In this document: one piece after another, positions 1-8,789 of the stretch
Numbering within the stretch: the stretch's first letter is position 1
Layout: each line of letters begins with the position of its first letter
Assembly (NCBI GenBank): GCA_041392785.1
Contig: JAWKLK010000001.1
Location: 62,001 to 126,000 of the forward strand
From: OLB9 sp041392785
GTDB taxonomy: Bacteria; Bacteroidota; Bacteroidia; Chitinophagales; Saprospiraceae
Direction of reading: 5' to 3'
DNA: 64,000 bases
Made by a program: the position numbers and the translations under genes
Notes under the pieces: generated by a model
Told to the model about the DNA's origin: nothing
The model's input: the letters and a program-made list of their open reading frames with translations, nothing else
Databases searched by the model: none

Positions 1-65
1 TGATTTGGTTGTAAAATAATATTTTAAATAACATTCAATTCACAGCCGTGTACGAAATAAATGCG

Positions 66-73
66 TACTTTTG
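66..73 (+). promoter_or_regulatory. candidate -7 box for the helicase/typA pair
   Basis: The octamer TACTTTTG fits the TAnnTTTG -7 box of the Bacteroidota housekeeping sigma factor. It lies about 22 bases upstream of the TTG start at 96, which implies a leader of roughly 15 bases. No clear -33 TTTG is seen at normal spacing, so this is a motif match only. Confidence 0.42.
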
Positions 74-95
74 CGGCTTCAAATAAAATAATACA

Positions 96-1772
96 TTGCA
101 GACATTTAATCAGCTAGGCTTGCGGGAAGAGATTTTGCAGGCGCTTAGCGACTTAGGATTTAGTACACCTACTGAAATACAGCTTAAATCAATACCTTCA
201 TTAGTCACTGTGACTCCAGATTTTATTGGTTTAGCACAAACAGGAACTGGAAAAACAGCAGCATTTGGCTTGCCACTCATTCATCACTTTGATCCAAAGA
301 TTTTATCCACATATGGCCTTATTTTAGCGCCAACACGAGAATTAGCCCAACAAATTGCCAAAGAATTTGAGAATTTTGCCAAATATATTAAAGGCTTAAG
401 AATAGAAGTATTCTACGGAGGAACTGCTATAACAAATAATATTAGATCTTTAAAAAAATCTGTACCCCATATTATTATAGCCACACCCGGAAGACTACAA
501 GATCTCATTGATAGGAAAGCTGTAAAACTCGACCAATTAAAATTTTTAATTTTGGACGAAGCAGATGAGATGCTTAATATGGGATTTCAAGAAGCAGTAG
601 ACAACATACTCCAATATACACCAGAGGAGAAAGTAGTATGGTTATTTTCTGCTACTATGCCAAAAGAGATTCGCAGAATTATTGGAGAATACATGGAAAA
701 TCCTCTCGAAGTACATATACAGGCAGAATCAAAAACCAATGTAAACATTGAGCATAAATATATCTATGTCTCAAAATCAGATAAGGGAGCTGCCTTAAAA
801 AGAGTTTTGGATTACCTCACAGATTTTTACGGTGTGATATTCTGTAAGACTAAAATGGATACCCAAGACCTAGCTGAATACTTAGAAAACGAAGGCTACA
901 GGGCAGAACCTTTACACGGGGATATGTCCCAAAGTCAGAGAGATGCTGTCATGGCGAAATTCAGAAGTAAAACCACGCCGATTTTAGTAGCTACTGATGT
1001 TGCAGCACGTGGAATAGATGTAGATTCTCTGACACACGTGATACATTTTTCACTACCAGAAAATCCAGAATACTACACTCACAGAAGTGGTAGGACCGCC
1101 CGTGCAGGAAAGAAAGGAGTTTCGTTAGCCATACTTACTCCATTGGAAATCAACAGATTGCGATTTTTTGAAAAAACATTAGGCATTGAAATTAAGCACA
1201 TCAAAGTGCCATTACAATCCCAGATGTACAATAAAAAATTGGAAAAATGGGCAGCCAAAGTTATGGATGTGGAGACCGCTGATCTAAGTGATGATATCAA
1301 AGAAATGGCTTATCAGGCTTTTCAATTTATGCCAAAAGAAGAATTAATTGAGAAAATTTTGGCCCTTGAGTTTAATAAATTGTATAAAAAGGTTGAAAAA
1401 GATGATTTAAATATTGCGCCTAAGACCGATTTTAAAAAATCTAAAAAAGATGGTGACAGAGGGGGTAGAAATGATAGGTTTGAAAGGAATGACAGTTCAT
1501 CACGGTTTTCTAGCAGAGAAAATAGAGCGTCAAACCCACATATGGAGCCGTTTTTCATCAATATTGGTAAAATAGATAATATTCATCCTGGCATATTGAT
1601 AGATTTATTGTCTTCACACACAGGATTGAATAAAAAACAAATAGGTAATATCGATATTTTCAGAAAGCATACTATTCTAGAAATAGATAAGAAGGTAGCT
1701 AGACGACTAGAAGAGAACAAAATATTGAAGTATAAAGGTAGAAAAGTTACCATCAAAAGAGATACAATCTAA
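96..1772 (+). CDS. DEAD-box ATP-dependent RNA helicase
   Basis: This is a cytoplasmic RNA helicase that unwinds short RNA duplexes using ATP, probably in ribosome assembly or RNA turnover. The protein shows the Q motif (FSTPTEIQ, residues 22-29), motif I AQTGTGKT (47-54), PTRELA, TPGR, the DEAD box (about 154-157), SAT (about 185), and then the second RecA domain with ATDVAARGID and HRSGRTARAG. A basic, low-complexity linker rich in D, R, K, N and S (about 440-490) leads to a DbpA/CsdA-type RNA-binding domain at the C-terminus. The start is a TTG: the in-frame stop TAA at 84-86 leaves no room upstream and there is no ATG before the Q motif. typA follows after 29 bases and is probably co-transcribed. 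The family is certain; the specific orthologue (DeaD, CsdA or DbpA class) is not. Confidence 0.93.
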   Translation: MQTFNQLGLREEILQALSDLGFSTPTEIQLKSIPSLVTVTPDFIGLAQTGTGKTAAFGLPLIHHFDPKILSTYGLILAPTRELAQQIAKEFENFAKYIKGLRIEVFYGGTAITNNIRSLKKSVPHIIIATPGRLQDLIDRKAVKLDQLKFLILDEADEMLNMGFQEAVDNILQYTPEEKVVWLFSATMPKEIRRIIGEYMENPLEVHIQAESKTNVNIEHKYIYVSKSDKGAALKRVLDYLTDFYGVIFCKTKMDTQDLAEYLENEGYRAEPLHGDMSQSQRDAVMAKFRSKTTPILVATDVAARGIDVDSLTHVIHFSLPENPEYYTHRSGRTARAGKKGVSLAILTPLEINRLRFFEKTLGIEIKHIKVPLQSQMYNKKLEKWAAKVMDVETADLSDDIKEMAYQAFQFMPKEELIEKILALEFNKLYKKVEKDDLNIAPKTDFKKSKKDGDRGGRNDRFERNDSSSRFSSRENRASNPHMEPFFINIGKIDNIHPGILIDLLSSHTGLNKKQIGNIDIFRKHTILEIDKKVARRLEENKILKYKGRKVTIKRDTI

Positions 1773-1801
1773 TAAAGTAATCCCCCAAATCAAATATATT
1801 A

Positions 1802-3577
1802 ATGGAGTCAATAAGAAATATTGCTATCATCGCACACGTAGACCACGGTAAAACGACTTTGGTTGATAAAATCATTCACGAATGTAAAGCCCTAGATGAT
1901 AGAAAAGATACAGGCGAACTCATCTTAGACAATAATGATTTGGAAAGGGAACGCGGTATCACAATTCTTTCAAAAAATGTGGCAGTCATGTTCCAAGGCG
2001 TCAAAATCAACATCATTGATACGCCGGGTCACTCTGATTTTGGAGGTGAAGTAGAGCGTGTTTTGAAGCTTGCTGATGGTGTATTACTATTGGTAGATGC
2101 TTTTGAAGGGCCGATGCCACAGACGAGATTTGTACTCAATAAAGCCATTGAGTTAGGCCTTAAACCTATTGTTGTCATCAATAAAGTAGACAAAGAAAAC
2201 TGTCGCCCAACAGAGGTACAGAGCGATGTTTTTGATCTCATGTTTAATCTTGGTGCTACAGAAGAACAGCTAGATTTTGTCACCCTGTTTGGCTCTAGTA
2301 GAGATGGCTGGATGTCATTTGATCATAGCATCAGAACCAAAGATATTCAACCATTATTACAAGCAGTTTTGGATGTCATTCCTGAAGCACCGTATGCTGA
2401 AGGTGACGCACAAATGAGTATAGCTTCCTTAGATTTCAATTCTTTCCAAGGTCGTATAGCGATTGGGAGAGTCTTTCGTGGCAATATCGAAGAGAATAAG
2501 GATTATTGGCTCTGCAAAAGAGATGGTATTAATAAAAAAGTGCGCGTCAAAGAATTATTTGTTTTTGATGGATTAAATAAGAAAAAAGTATCATCGGTTA
2601 GAAGTGGAGACTTGTGCGCTGTGGTCGGTATCGATGATTTCGAAATCGGTGACACCATAGCAGATTTGAATAATCCAGAGGCACTGCCACGCATAGAAGT
2701 AGATGAGCCTACGATGAGTATGATGTTTACCATTAATACGTCACCATTTTTCGGCAAAGAGGGAAAATTTGTCACTTCAAGACATCTTAGAGACAGATTG
2801 CATAAAGAACTCGAAAAAAACCTTGCTCTCCGCGTAGAAGATGGAGAGACAGAAGACAAGTTTAATGTGTTCGGTCGTGGTGTTTTACACCTAAGTGTAT
2901 TGATTGAAACAATGCGTAGAGAAGGATATGAATTGCAAGTGGGTAAACCGCAAGTCATTGTAAAAGAAGTAGATGGCGTCAAGTGTGAACCGGTAGAAAC
3001 ACTAGTGATAGATGTACCTGAGGTAACTTCAGGTAAAGTAATAGAACTAGTAACTCAGCGTAAAGGAATGCTAAAAGTCATGGAACCTAAAGGTGATATT
3101 CAACATCTTGAATTTGACATTCCTTCTCGCGGCATTATAGGTTTAAGGAACAATATTCTTACAGCTACTCAGGGTGAAGCCGTGATGACGCATAGATTTA
3201 TTGGCTTTGAACCTCATAAAGGTGAGCTACCTACAAGATGGAAGGGTTCACTTGTTTCAATGGAACAGGGACAGGCTTTACCCTATGCTATTGACAGGCT
3301 GCAAGATAGAGGAAAGTTTTTTATCGATCCGGGAGAACAAGTATACGTGGGACAAGTCATAGGCGAACATTCAAGGGATAATGATCTGGAAGTCAATGTC
3401 ATAAAAGGTAAGAAATTGACCAATATGCGAGCTTCAGGATCAGATGAGAATATGAAAATAGCACCAAAAATTCAGTTCTCTCTAGAAGAATCCATGGAGT
3501 ATATCAAGGAGGACGAGTATCTTGAAGTGACACCTTTGAATCTAAGAATGCGCAAAATCAATTTCAGACCATCATAA
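1802..3577 (+). CDS. typA: translational GTPase TypA/BipA
   Basis: TypA (BipA) is an EF-G-like GTPase that binds the ribosome and acts in 50S assembly and stress or cold growth. The sequence begins directly with the G domain: G1 AHVDHGKTT (about residues 11-19), switch I around RGITILSKN, G3 DTPGHSDF and G4 NKVD are all present. EF-G-like domains II, III and V and the TypA-specific C-terminal domain fill the rest. The 591 residues match the usual family length of about 600. The ATG at 1802 directly precedes the conserved IRNIAIIAHVDHGKTT start. The gene lies 29 bases after the helicase and ends one base short of a convergent gene, so the two 3' ends are back to back with no obvious terminator hairpin between them. 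Confidence 0.97.
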   Translation: MESIRNIAIIAHVDHGKTTLVDKIIHECKALDDRKDTGELILDNNDLERERGITILSKNVAVMFQGVKINIIDTPGHSDFGGEVERVLKLADGVLLLVDAFEGPMPQTRFVLNKAIELGLKPIVVINKVDKENCRPTEVQSDVFDLMFNLGATEEQLDFVTLFGSSRDGWMSFDHSIRTKDIQPLLQAVLDVIPEAPYAEGDAQMSIASLDFNSFQGRIAIGRVFRGNIEENKDYWLCKRDGINKKVRVKELFVFDGLNKKKVSSVRSGDLCAVVGIDDFEIGDTIADLNNPEALPRIEVDEPTMSMMFTINTSPFFGKEGKFVTSRHLRDRLHKELEKNLALRVEDGETEDKFNVFGRGVLHLSVLIETMRREGYELQVGKPQVIVKEVDGVKCEPVETLVIDVPEVTSGKVIELVTQRKGMLKVMEPKGDIQHLEFDIPSRGIIGLRNNILTATQGEAVMTHRFIGFEPHKGELPTRWKGSLVSMEQGQALPYAIDRLQDRGKFFIDPGEQVYVGQVIGEHSRDNDLEVNVIKGKKLTNMRASGSDENMKIAPKIQFSLEESMEYIKEDEYLEVTPLNLRMRKINFRPS

Positions 3578-3578
3578 C

Positions 3579-4166
3579 TTAAGATTTTTCAGGGAAGGTA
3601 TATTGCATCACAGCACAAAGTTCTTCGTAGAAATCTTCACCTTTTGCTCTAATAATGGCATTCTTAAGGAATACATACATGGGTAAAGACACTGCGCATC
3701 CCTTTTCGCACGCTGGTTTACAGATATCCCACTCATCATAATTCCAAGCTTCAAAGCCCATAATATCATTTCTCGAGATACGAATGGGATACAGATGACA
3801 AGATATCGGTTTGATAAATGTTGTTGCACCTTGGCGATATCCCATTTCTATTCCGCATGATACGATTCCTTCAGATGAAATCTGAGCAAAGACACAAGTA
3901 CCATCATCATGACAAGCGGTGACATCTTTTTGGGCTTCTAAGTGATACTCATAACCCTTGAATTGTGATAAATAGTCTTGTGACCGCTTGGGTAAAAAAG
4001 GTATAATATTGGTTAAATTTTCTTCAATGATTTTCATTTCTTCCTTTTCTAAAGGTGCACCATAGTCTCCTTGTACACAGCATGCACCTTTGCATTTCAC
4101 GACATCACACATAAATTTTTGTGCTCCTATGTCATCACTGACTAAAACATCTTGAATTATTATCAT
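3579..4166 (-). CDS. DUF3109 family cysteine-rich protein
   Basis: This 195-residue protein of the DUF3109 family has no settled function. It carries a conserved set of cysteines: a CDVVKCKGACC cluster near residues 20-30, CVFAQ and SCGIEMGY in the middle, a CHLYPIR motif, and a late CKPACEKGC cluster. This pattern suggests a bound metal or iron-sulfur cluster, which is inference. A TATCTTTG -7 box lies 18 bases upstream of the ATG at 4166. It converges on typA and probably forms its own transcription unit; the upstream regulator gene has its own candidate promoter. Length and motif order are those of intact family members. Confidence 0.85.
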   Translation of the reverse strand: MIIIQDVLVSDDIGAQKFMCDVVKCKGACCVQGDYGAPLEKEEMKIIEENLTNIIPFLPKRSQDYLSQFKGYEYHLEAQKDVTACHDDGTCVFAQISSEGIVSCGIEMGYRQGATTFIKPISCHLYPIRISRNDIMGFEAWNYDEWDICKPACEKGCAVSLPMYVFLKNAIIRAKGEDFYEELCAVMQYTFPEKS

Positions 4167-4183
4167 TATTTTATATTCTAAAA

Positions 4184-4191
4184 CAAAGATA
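4184..4191 (-). promoter_or_regulatory. candidate -7 box for the DUF3109 gene
   Basis: Read on the minus strand this is TATCTTTG, a perfect TAnnTTTG match. It would place the transcript start about 11 bases before the ATG at 4166. No convincing -33 element was found. Confidence 0.45.
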
Positions 4192-4205
4192 AGATTTTGA
4201 ACCCA

Positions 4206-4859
4206 CTAAAATTTGAACTCATCAAAAAATTTTTTGTGAATCAAGAGAGAATGATTTTTAAGTTTGGAACAGTATTCCTGGTCATAAAATTCTTTAAATA
4301 TATGCGCTACTGTTTGTCTTGTTGTAAATGCAATGTCTGCGATTTCGCCTTGAGTAAATATATTACATATTAAAATTTGGTCATGAATATTGGATTTCCC
4401 TGAATGAGTTGCAATATGGTTCAATATTCGGGCAATTCTCAATTTTACGGGTTCAAAAACAAGTGTTTCTAAAAATTGCTCTCTTTGAGATTTCCTATTA
4501 TTTAAGGCTTTCATCAAATGGTTATACAAACCATTTTGATGCAAGGTATATGCAGTGAAGTCTACATTATGAAATTTGAATAAAGTGCAAGGTTGTTGGG
4601 CTATAGCAGTAAAATTATTATTTTTGAAATTTAGGACATTTTCATCTCCGAAGATGTCATTTGAAACAAAATATTGCTCTATTTTACCACTTCCATTGAG
4701 ATATTTAACAATTCCTTCCGCAATATAGTATAAACTCTTATCAGATGAGCTTCTACTAAAAATGACCGCTTTATTTGGTAATCGGGTGATTTGAATTTGA
4801 TCTTCAAAAGATGTGAAAAATGATGTTATTTCACTGTTTTTTACTTCAAGTATTGACAT
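4206..4859 (-). CDS. Crp/Fnr-family transcriptional regulator
   Basis: This is a cyclic-nucleotide-binding-fold regulator of the Crp/Fnr type. Residues about 20-120 form the beta-roll sensor domain, with SLYYIAEGIVKYL and DIFGDENVLNF in the usual places. The C-terminal winged helix contains GEIADIAFTTRQTVAHIFKEF, which corresponds to the recognition-helix region. There is no Fnr-type cysteine cluster, so it does not look like an oxygen sensor, and the effector is unknown. The ATG at 4859 is chosen; an in-frame GTG at 4901 would add 14 residues with no family support. A TATGTTTG motif at 4955-4962 is a possible promoter. The recognition helix reads TTRQTVAHIF rather than the more common SRETVSR pattern. 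The regulon cannot be read from the context. Confidence 0.85.
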   Translation of the reverse strand: MSILEVKNSEITSFFTSFEDQIQITRLPNKAVIFSRSSSDKSLYYIAEGIVKYLNGSGKIEQYFVSNDIFGDENVLNFKNNNFTAIAQQPCTLFKFHNVDFTAYTLHQNGLYNHLMKALNNRKSQREQFLETLVFEPVKLRIARILNHIATHSGKSNIHDQILICNIFTQGEIADIAFTTRQTVAHIFKEFYDQEYCSKLKNHSLLIHKKFFDEFKF

Positions 4860-4988
4860 TTCATTCGCTTTTGTAAGGCAAAATTGTATGAAATAGCCCA
4901 CAATATCAAGCAGAAAAAGTGTTCTAAACGACTAAGTACATTTTAAATCCATCTCAAACATAGCAAAGTGTCATGGAAATGTCATTTT

Positions 4989-6760
4989 TTAACTGAACTC
5001 CGAGTCCAATTTCAATCCCAATTTTTGTGTCAACTGACCGAGGGTTGGGTTCTTTTCTAGCATTTTTATGTACTTTTCTTTTGGAGTGACTGGTGAAGCT
5101 AATTTTTGATCTAAATAATCTGGAAAGGCCTCTGGTTTTATTTCAGGTACAAATTTCAATTCGGGATCATGGCATTCAGACCTTATCAAATTCAACAATG
5201 GAGTCTCTTGCATAATCATATCCTTGATGTATGAGGATGGAACAGTGATTTCTACTGTTGAATCAGAAGATGAACTCAATAATGCCATTCTTAAAGCAGA
5301 CTGAACACCACGTAAAGTTACTTCTTCTGTGTACGAGTTCCACAATTGCTGAATGACATCGATTGAAATTGTGCCTTTTACGGCCTTCCTACTTGCTTCT
5401 TCCTTTAGTATACTATCTTTTATCTGCTGTAAATCAAAGAAGGCATCACTTTTTTTATTATCTACTCTTGATTCTTGTACTTGACTTTCAGGTTTCTCTA
5501 ACTTAGCTACTTCACTGATTTCCTCATGAGCTATTACTATATTGTCTTTTTGATCAGATAATATATTTTCATAAGATATATTCGCCTGATTTTGTGAAAT
5601 TATTGGAGCATCATTTTGGATTATAGGTTTTTTTTTTCAACATGAATTTCTTCTCCCACATCCAAAACTCTTTGTAAGAAAGTCATTTTTGTCAAAGCTA
5701 ATTCAACAGAAAGTCTCTTATTTTTTGCTCTAGATAATTCTATATCACATTGATTTAAGATGTTTAATCCGGAAAGCAAGAAAGATAAAGTAGATAGTTC
5801 TGCTTGTGTAGAAAATTTCTTTTTTACGTCGTCACTAATATCTAGTATTTCCAATGTATTCGGCAATGAAGAGATCATAAGATCTCGGAAATGTTCTGAC
5901 AAACCCGTTACAAAATGTTCAATATCAAATCCTAAGCTTAAGATTTTGTGTAATGTCAATAATACTTGTGAAATATCTTCTCTCAACATGGCATCAGTAA
6001 TCCCAAAATAATATTCAGAATCCAACAGATTCAATATCTCAACTACGTCTTTATAGGTAATATTGCCATTAGTAGCTCCAGCAATTTTATCAAATATTGA
6101 CAATGCATCACGCATAGCACCATCGGCCTTTTGCGCTATCATATGTATAGCTTCTTTATCAGCCTTTATACCTTCCTTCTCACAGATATGCAATAATTGA
6201 TGGGCAGCGTCAGAAGTTTGGATTCTCTTGAAATCAAAAACCTGACATCTAGACAGAATAGTTGGCAAAATCTTATGTCTCTCAGTAGTGGCAAGTATGA
6301 AAATAGCATAAGATGGTGGTTCTTCCAATGTCTTCAGAAAAGCATTGAAAGCTGCAGTAGATAACATATGAACCTCATCGATGATAAAAACCTTGTAAGT
6401 ACCGTGTTGAGGTTGAAACCTAACTTGTTCTATAAGAGATCTTATGTTTTCGACACTATTATTGGATGCAGCGTCCAATTCAAAAATATTGAAGGATGCA
6501 TTTTCATTAAAAGTTTTACATGAATGACAAGTATTACATGCCACTACCTTATCTATTGGGTTTTCACAGTTTATCACTTTTGCTAATATTCTAGCGCAAG
6601 TCGTCTTCCCTACCCCACGTGGACCTGTAAACAGAAAGGCATGGGCTAAGTGATTTGTTTGCAAAGCATTTTTTAATGTTTTTGCAATATGATCTTGACC
6701 TACAACTTCATCAAAAGTGGTAGGTCTATATTTTCTTGCAGAAACAACAAAACCGCTCAT
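4989..6760 (-). CDS. dnaX: DNA polymerase III gamma/tau subunit, -1 frameshift at A10
   Basis: DnaX is the ATPase of the replicative clamp loader. The 0-frame part (6760 to 5621) carries Walker A GPRGVGKT (residues 46-53), a four-cysteine zinc motif ending CNTCHSC (about 65-81), Walker B IIDEVHML and the arginine-finger motif LSRC. It stops just after an A10 run as EKKNL-stop (379 residues). The -1 frame opens exactly at that run and stays open to 4989, encoding an acidic linker and the tau C-terminal domain that ends in the EKYIKML / NPTLGQL region. The downstream frame has no ATG near its beginning, so it is not a separate gene. Slippage would give gamma of about 379 and tau of about 590 residues, as known for E. 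coli (ribosomal) and Thermus (transcriptional). A one-base sequencing error in the homopolymer would also produce this picture. ATG 6760 is preferred over the TTG at 6781, which falls inside the -7 box. Confidence 0.9.
5628..5637 (-). other. dnaX: A10 slippery tract, putative dnaX frameshift site
   Basis: Ten consecutive A residues on the coding strand follow GTT-G. In frame 0 they read GAA AAA AAA AAC CTA TAA. In the -1 frame a TGA lies directly before the run and the frame is then open for about 640 bases. The two frames therefore overlap only at this tract, which is what a programmed slip site needs. Confidence 0.7.
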
Positions 6761-6778
6761 AAATGTTAAAAATCTGGG

Positions 6779-6786
6779 CAAAAGTA
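6779..6786 (-). promoter_or_regulatory. candidate -7 box for dnaX
   Basis: Minus-strand TACTTTTG matches TAnnTTTG and lies about 19 bases before the ATG at 6760. It overlaps the TTG that would otherwise be the longest dnaX start, which argues for the ATG. The -33 element is weak. Confidence 0.48.
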
Positions 6787-6852
6787 GAAAATGTATTTCA
6801 GAAATCTATTTTTACCATTGGATTTAATTGACAAAATCAATGCAACACAAAT

Positions 6853-6887
6853 AAAAAAGGTGTCTATCCTAATCATAGACACCTTTA
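6853..6887 (-). terminator. intrinsic terminator after the 6926-8083 lipoprotein gene
   Basis: A perfect inverted repeat AAAGGTGTCTA (6856-6866) / TAGACACCTTT (6876-6886) is followed, on the minus strand, by a run of Ts. Its position 40 bases beyond the stop codon at 6926 and its orientation fit a rho-independent terminator for the lipoprotein gene. It also separates that gene from dnaX. Confidence 0.85.
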
Positions 6888-6925
6888 AATCACTGTTACA
6901 AATTGGTTGTAATGAGTATTTTATG

Positions 6926-8083
6926 TTACAATTGGGCAGACTTCACTTTACCTATGATGATATCTCCAAAATTTCTGGATAATGCGGATACCATTTCACT
7001 TTCCATAGGAAACGGCTCTAAAAAATGATCTAACTTTTTTCTATTTGTATCACTCAATGCCCTTTCATCTCCGTTTATTGCACTAGCATACCCATTGAAA
7101 TGATGTTCTATATTAATAGGATACGTCTCCAAAACAACATGCTTTCTTGGGTCATACACCCTCAAAGTGCCAGAAAGATGCGCATTTTTCTCCCTGATTG
7201 TTTCAATAAATTTTACTTTCACTTCATTAAAAAACACTTTATCAGTTTTGGATGATTCCTTTTTTGAATGTGTTTTTTCCTTTTCAGGAATCGACTTCGT
7301 TTCGACTAATTCTCTTACAAACTCTCTTTCTGGAGAGAAATCTAAACTATTTATATCTACAACCATCACAAAATCTGCTGATGTCAAGTGAGAATGACTA
7401 TCTTTTATTTGGTATTGGTACCAAGAATTATTCAATGATCTGAGTGATATGTTCTTCATATCTTGTGATATCCAATCACCATATTTGTAAGGCAAGTTAT
7501 TCTTGATTTCTACTTCTACATTGGTAACAGCTTGCTCTCTACATTCCTTCATAAGCTGCCTTACATCTTTAAAATTGGCGTTGATGCCAGATATTTTTTC
7601 AAAAGTAAAATAAGCATTTTTTATCAGTCTTTTATCATTGTCCTTTATGCCTGATGTCCATAAATAATTTGCTTCATCATAGTATAGTTTACATAATTGG
7701 TTCTCCATACTCATGATATCACCATCGTATGAATGTATTGCAAATTGTGCTTCATAACCTTCCCTACTTATCAGTGGCAAGAGAGGTAAGACGACATCTT
7801 GACGTTTTTGCATCAACTGATATTCTCTCAAAATATTATTCGCATTTTGGATAGTAATATTTCGATTCCACACCTCAATATTATGAAGGCTAGTGCCTTG
7901 TAGTTTTTCAAATGCATTTTCAAATGCACGTACATATTCTGTTTGTTTGTACTTTTTTCCTTTCAGTTTTGATGCTGAGTAAGTAAAAGCTCTATCGTAA
8001 TCGCCATTATCCATCATTTTTTGCAATGAAGTACATGATAAGAGCATCGATACCATGATGAAAAGGGTAAATCTTGCTTTCAT
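6926..8083 (-). CDS. putative lipoprotein of unknown function
   Basis: The first 19 residues form an SPII signal with the lipobox LLSC, so the protein is probably lipid-anchored and exported. Nothing in the 385 residues is recognised as an enzyme. The N-terminal half is rich in Y, K and E and predicted mostly helical (GDYDRAFTYSASKLKGKKY resembles a tetratricopeptide-like helix pair). The later part alternates beta-rich segments such as HVVLETYPINIEHHF. The tail FGDIIIGKVKSAQL is short and hydrophobic. It is followed by a strong terminator at 6853-6887 and stands alone between dnaX and a smaller lipoprotein gene on the same strand. It could be an outer-membrane or periplasmic assembly factor, but that is a guess. 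Confidence 0.75.
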   Translation of the reverse strand: MKARFTLFIMVSMLLSCTSLQKMMDNGDYDRAFTYSASKLKGKKYKQTEYVRAFENAFEKLQGTSLHNIEVWNRNITIQNANNILREYQLMQKRQDVVLPLLPLISREGYEAQFAIHSYDGDIMSMENQLCKLYYDEANYLWTSGIKDNDKRLIKNAYFTFEKISGINANFKDVRQLMKECREQAVTNVEVEIKNNLPYKYGDWISQDMKNISLRSLNNSWYQYQIKDSHSHLTSADFVMVVDINSLDFSPEREFVRELVETKSIPEKEKTHSKKESSKTDKVFFNEVKVKFIETIREKNAHLSGTLRVYDPRKHVVLETYPINIEHHFNGYASAINGDERALSDTNRKKLDHFLEPFPMESEMVSALSRNFGDIIIGKVKSAQL

Positions 8084-8193
8084 TTTTTTAGATTTTAATG
8101 GTGAATAAAAATATATTAAAATCCAGACGCAAAATAATAACTGTAAGTGAACAGACGAATGCAGTCTTAACCCATTTTTAACGCAGTATCATG

Positions 8194-8592
8194 TTAATCC
8201 ATTATTTCGCCAATTTTAAATTTCTCAGAGTTGTAGATAAAACCAAAATATTTGAATTGTAAATTGACTGCATCTGCTGTCAATGTACCTATTTTCCCAT
8301 TAGAGAGAGTGACGGCCAAATTGAGTGTTTGCAATCTGGAATCATCAAAAAAAGTAGAGCCAGAATAATCAAAATCAATCCCTATCTTACTTAAAGAATC
8401 CTTGATTGTTTCCATCTCAGTCTTGGTGGTTTCATGTGAAACTTTCACCGTGGCAAAGTTCTGATCAGTCTCCAAAAAAGTAGGTAAAGACTTAGGCTGA
8501 CAAGACATAATGGTGGACACAATGAAAATAGCCATTCCAAAAAATATAGGGCTTGAAATTTTGAAACTGAAGGGTAAAAAATAATGTGACAT
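8194..8592 (-). CDS. small putative lipoprotein, unknown function
   Basis: This is a 132-residue protein with a long hydrophobic N-terminus ending in the lipobox-like TIMSC, so it is probably exported and lipidated. The mature part holds a short polar segment (TKTEMETIKDSLSKIG) and then a beta-rich domain with SGSTFFDDSRLQTLNLAVTL. The family is not recognised. A TATATTTG -7 box lies 17 bases before the ATG at 8592. The gene is on the same strand as the larger lipoprotein gene 110 bases downstream, but no functional link can be read from the sequence. Confidence 0.65.
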   Translation of the reverse strand: MSHYFLPFSFKISSPIFFGMAIFIVSTIMSCQPKSLPTFLETDQNFATVKVSHETTKTEMETIKDSLSKIGIDFDYSGSTFFDDSRLQTLNLAVTLSNGKIGTLTADAVNLQFKYFGFIYNSEKFKIGEIMD

Positions 8593-8608
8593 GGAAAATT
8601 TTTGGAGT

Positions 8609-8616
8609 CAAATATA
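8609..8616 (-). promoter_or_regulatory. candidate -7 box for the small lipoprotein gene
   Basis: Minus-strand TATATTTG is a full TAnnTTTG match and gives a leader of about 10 bases to the ATG at 8592. No -33 element is obvious. Confidence 0.45.
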
Positions 8617-8732
8617 GAGTAATTATATTGGTTAGTTGGTAATGTTGCTTGATTAAATGATTTTAATTTGTAAATAATGTTAAAATTACGAATCAATCCA
8701 ACAACTTTATCTAACATTTGACAATATTACCT

Positions 8733-8740
8733 TAATTTTG
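8733..8740 (+). promoter_or_regulatory. candidate -7 box for the C25 protein gene
   Basis: TAATTTTG fits TAnnTTTG and lies 49 bases before the ATG at 8790. A TTTG is present at 8717-8720, but the spacing of 12 is too short for a standard -33/-7 pair. Confidence 0.4.
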
Positions 8741-8789
8741 TCGTTAAGTTTTCTTTTAGAAAACAAAACAAATTATAATTTTTCATAAT

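Noticed and set aside
2503..2982. 159-codon frame opposite typA
   Set aside because: It lies fully inside the conserved typA gene and has serine/threonine-rich shadow composition.
3560..3600. Terminator between typA and the DUF3109 gene
   Set aside because: The stops are one base apart and no hairpin was found there.
4989..5345. Separate gene behind dnaX starting at a TTG
   Set aside because: The frame is open far upstream to the A10 tract and encodes the tau tail, so it is the second part of dnaX and not its own gene.
6791..6982. Plus-strand reading frame of 63 codons
   Set aside because: It runs through the terminator hairpin at 6853-6887 and into the end of the lipoprotein gene on the other strand, and resembles nothing.
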